A stretch of DNA of 5,699 bases, from the NCBI GenBank assembly GCA_020854925.1, contig JAHKLV010000216.1:1-5699 (forward strand), written 5' to 3'. A program made the position numbers and the translations under genes. Positions 3,983 to 5,699 of the stretch are shown here, one piece after another. Below the pieces are notes generated by a model. It was given only the letters and a program-made list of their open reading frames with translations. It had not been told where the DNA came from and made no database searches. The DNA is from Candidatus Methanofastidiosia archaeon (GTDB lineage: Archaea; Methanobacteriota_B; Thermococci; Methanofastidiosales; NM3). The stretch's first letter is position 1, and each line of letters begins with the position of its first letter.

Positions 3983-5344
3983 ATGGCATCCCCTCCGCCC
4001 CAGTATGCGCTCCTGGACGCGCATCCCGAAAAGGGGCTTGTGGCGTTGGCGGTGCCCATGATTGTCGCCTTTCTTTTCCAGACCGGGTTTAACATCGTCG
4101 ACACCATCTTCGTGGGGCGGCTTGGCGCCGATGCCATTGCCGGGGTTAGTCTCGCTTTCCCGTTTCAGATGTTTGTCATCGCCGTAGGTTCGGGTCTCGG
4201 CATCGGTGCACAGTCCCTTATTGCCCGGTGCCTCGGCGCAGGGCGCACCCGTGAGGCGCATTCCGCGGCAGCCCAGGCCCTGCTTCTTGCGGTCGTGAGC
4301 GGTGGTATCACCACCGCGCTTGGTATCCTCAGTCTCCGGGCGCTTCTTTCGCTCCTGTCACCGCCTCCCGGAGCCTATGCGTACGGCGTGGAATACCTTT
4401 TTGTCATTCTCTCGGGTTCGATGTTTGTCTACCTCAACATCATCTCGAACGCCATTCTCCGTGGCGAGGGGGACACACGGCGCCCGATGAAGTTCATGGC
4501 GACGGCCGCTGTCATCAATACCGTGCTCGACCCGATCTTTATCTTCACGTTTGGGTGGGGCGTCGCCGGGGCGGCCGTTGCAACGGTTGTTTCGCGCGCC
4601 ATCGTCACGGGACTGGCGCTCCACTACCTTTTTTTCAGCAAGAGGACCACGGTCAGGCCCGCCGTGGGGGCCCGCCTTGCCGATATCCCTGTTCTTGGCC
4701 GTATCGTGGACGTGGGGCTTCCTGCCTCCCTTTCACAGCTTGCCATGTCGCTTTCGCTCTTTTTCCTCAACGGCATCGTCTCTCCCTACGGCCGGGACGC
4801 GCTTGCGGCGTTTGGCCTTGGATTCCGCGTTGAGTCGGTGGTCTTTTTGCCTATGATCGGTATGGCAAGCGCGTTTGTGTCTGCCGTCGGCTACTTCAAG
4901 GGGTCGGGGCAGCAAGAAAAGATTCGGCACATTCACCGGTATTCGATGCGATTTCTCGTGGGGTTCATGTGCCTTTGTTCCCTCACGTTTTTTCTCTTTC
5001 CCGATATCATCCTTTCGGTCTTCACCGACGAGGCAGGAGTTCTGGCCATGGGGCGGACGTACCTTCGCGTCCTGTGCTTGTTTTATCCCGTCCTGCCCCT
5101 TTCTTTTTTGGCGGCCTCGGGATTCCAGGGGATGGGGAAGGGATATCCTTCCCTCTTTCTTGCACTCATACGCTCGGGATTCATTTCGGTGCCCTGTGCC
5201 CTGCTCTTTACCACCTATTTAGGACTCCCCTTACCGTATGTCTGGCTTTCCATCGCACTGGGGGACCTGCTTTCTTCCCTCGTGGGACACGCCTGGTTCA
5301 TGACAGCGTTACGTGAACGCTTGCCTGATGAAGGGGGACGTTAG
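3983..5344 (+). CDS. MATE family efflux transporter
   Basis: This is a multidrug and toxic compound extrusion antiporter, which exports organic cations or metabolites across the cytoplasmic membrane using a Na+ or H+ gradient. The protein has 453 residues, about 12 hydrophobic segments and the family's two-lobe duplication. In the N-lobe, FNIVDTIFVGRLGADAIAGV (36-55) is the TM1 signature with Asp40. GLGIGAQSLIARCLGAGRTR (71-90) is the conserved loop, and AVINTVLDPIFIF (176-188) is TM5 with Asn179 and Asp183. Asp40, Asn179 and Asp183 sit one position from Asp41, Asn180 and Asp184 of the Pyrococcus furiosus MATE, residues tied to cation coupling. The C-lobe repeats the pattern from about 236 (GRIVDVGLPASLSQLAMSLS), with YGRDALAAFGLGFRVE (269-284) and a less canonical GYFKGSGQ loop (303-310). 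The substrate cannot be read from sequence. ATG 3983 is chosen because of the TATA box 25 bp upstream; a TTG at 3920 lies before the promoter. It is divergent from pus10, and its stop overlaps that of the ribonucleotide reductase. Confidence 0.93.
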   Translation: MASPPPQYALLDAHPEKGLVALAVPMIVAFLFQTGFNIVDTIFVGRLGADAIAGVSLAFPFQMFVIAVGSGLGIGAQSLIARCLGAGRTREAHSAAAQALLLAVVSGGITTALGILSLRALLSLLSPPPGAYAYGVEYLFVILSGSMFVYLNIISNAILRGEGDTRRPMKFMATAAVINTVLDPIFIFTFGWGVAGAAVATVVSRAIVTGLALHYLFFSKRTTVRPAVGARLADIPVLGRIVDVGLPASLSQLAMSLSLFFLNGIVSPYGRDALAAFGLGFRVESVVFLPMIGMASAFVSAVGYFKGSGQQEKIRHIHRYSMRFLVGFMCLCSLTFFLFPDIILSVFTDEAGVLAMGRTYLRVLCLFYPVLPLSFLAASGFQGMGKGYPSLFLALIRSGFISVPCALLFTTYLGLPLPYVWLSIALGDLLSSLVGHAWFMTALRERLPDEGGR

Positions 5345-5699
5345 GAGCAGCCGCTCCATCCGCACGTCTTGCAGATGCCCTGATTGCACCCCTCCCCGAA
5401 GTCCAGGGGGCTTCCGCATTCCGGGCACGGCGGTGCCCCTTTCACCGTCTTTATGTTCCAGTCCTCGAGCGTCGTCACCGACATGCCCTTGGCGGCGAGC
5501 TCGATGCACTTTCCCACCACGTCTGCACACGATATGCCTTCGGCCTTGCTGTTCTTGAGGGCAGCGATGCAGCTGACCTTGCCGAGCTGGCGCACGAACT
5601 TCTGGTAGGGGACGCCGTTTTGCAGTCCGGTGGATATGGACCTCCCAAGCGCATTGGAGTTCGCCTCGCAGCCACCTTTTCCCACGGTTCGGATAAAGA
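5341..5699 (-). CDS. nrdJ: Adenosylcobalamin-dependent (class II) ribonucleotide reductase, C-terminal part
   Basis: This is the 3' end of a minus-strand gene that enters from the right edge; about 118 residues are visible. Class II ribonucleotide reductase makes deoxyribonucleotides using a B12-derived radical, without needing oxygen. FIRTVGKGGCEANSNALGRS, ending near 5640, matches the TSCPD domain found near the C-terminus of these enzymes, followed by the helical SCIAALKNSKAEGISCADVV region. The protein ends in a zinc-ribbon-like tail: CPECG near 5411-5428 and CKTCGWSGCS at the stop. In this family the C-terminal cysteines help re-reduce the active site. A GTG at 5685 looks like a possible start, but the frame continues upstream with conserved TSCPD residues, so it is an internal Val. 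A stand-alone TSCPD protein cannot be excluded from this fragment, but the tail favours the full reductase. Confidence 0.82.
   Translation of the reverse strand, partial: FIRTVGKGGCEANSNALGRSISTGLQNGVPYQKFVRQLGKVSCIAALKNSKAEGISCADVVGKCIELAAKGMSVTTLEDWNIKTVKGAPPCPECGSPLDFGEGCNQGICKTCGWSGCS
5344..5357. repeat. Small palindrome at the convergent stop codons
   Basis: GGAGC-AGCC-GCTCC forms a perfect 5-bp stem with a 4-base loop. It starts on the last base of the MATE stop and lies in the final codons of the ribonucleotide reductase gene. It could fold in both transcripts, but there is no T-tract on either side, so it is not a convincing archaeal terminator. Confidence 0.2.

Noticed and set aside
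5341..5685. A complete 114-residue zinc-ribbon protein starting with GTG at 5685
   Set aside because: The residues just upstream (FIRT) continue the TSCPD-domain pattern, and the frame is open to the window edge, so this is the end of a longer ribonucleotide reductase.

Overview
The window reads as a stretch of an archaeal chromosome, most likely from a methanogenic euryarchaeon. Every recognisable gene on the minus strand is an archaeal or archaeal/eukaryotic information-processing gene: Pus10, ribosomal protein L21e, RNA polymerase subunit Rpb4/F, a DUF655 protein and KsgA/Dim1. The signals are archaeal too: TATA boxes about 25 bp from start codons, and GGTG/GGTGAT-type Shine-Dalgarno sequences. 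Placement near Methanomicrobiales-type methanogens rests on the DUF2098-like small protein, the class II ribonucleotide reductase and the moderately high GC. It is an inference, not shown directly.

Layout. Positions 1-3887 form one tight minus-strand gene train, transcribed right to left: pus10, rpl21e, rpoF, DUF655, ksgA, an unrecognised 185-residue protein, and a DUF2098-like protein cut by the left edge. Junctions range from a 14-nt overlap to a 34-nt gap. Several Shine-Dalgarno sequences lie inside or across the end of the gene before, so translation is probably coupled. The first five genes match the known archaeal arrangement linking tRNA modification, a large-subunit ribosomal protein, an RNA polymerase subunit and 16S rRNA dimethylation. 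The last two are less standard neighbours.

Positions 3888-3982 are a short divergent intergenic region with one TATA box facing each way. Each box is centred about 25 bp from an ATG that lacks a Shine-Dalgarno, so both pus10 and the plus-strand gene are probably read as leaderless mRNAs. The plus-strand gene (3983-5344) is a complete MATE-family multidrug/cation antiporter. It retains the acidic residues of both functional sites in the N-terminal lobe. It converges on the 3' end of a minus-strand, B12-dependent (class II) ribonucleotide reductase that runs off the right edge. The two stop codons overlap by 4 nt.

I saw no mobile element, CRISPR array, tRNA or rRNA. Most of the window is ordinary core archaeal sequence. 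The points that deserve a second look are the Ser in place of Asn in the KsgA catalytic motif, an AT-rich island in the 3' half of pus10 holding a strong BRE/TATA-like element, the paired leaderless promoters with an inverted repeat between them, and the unassigned 185-residue protein.
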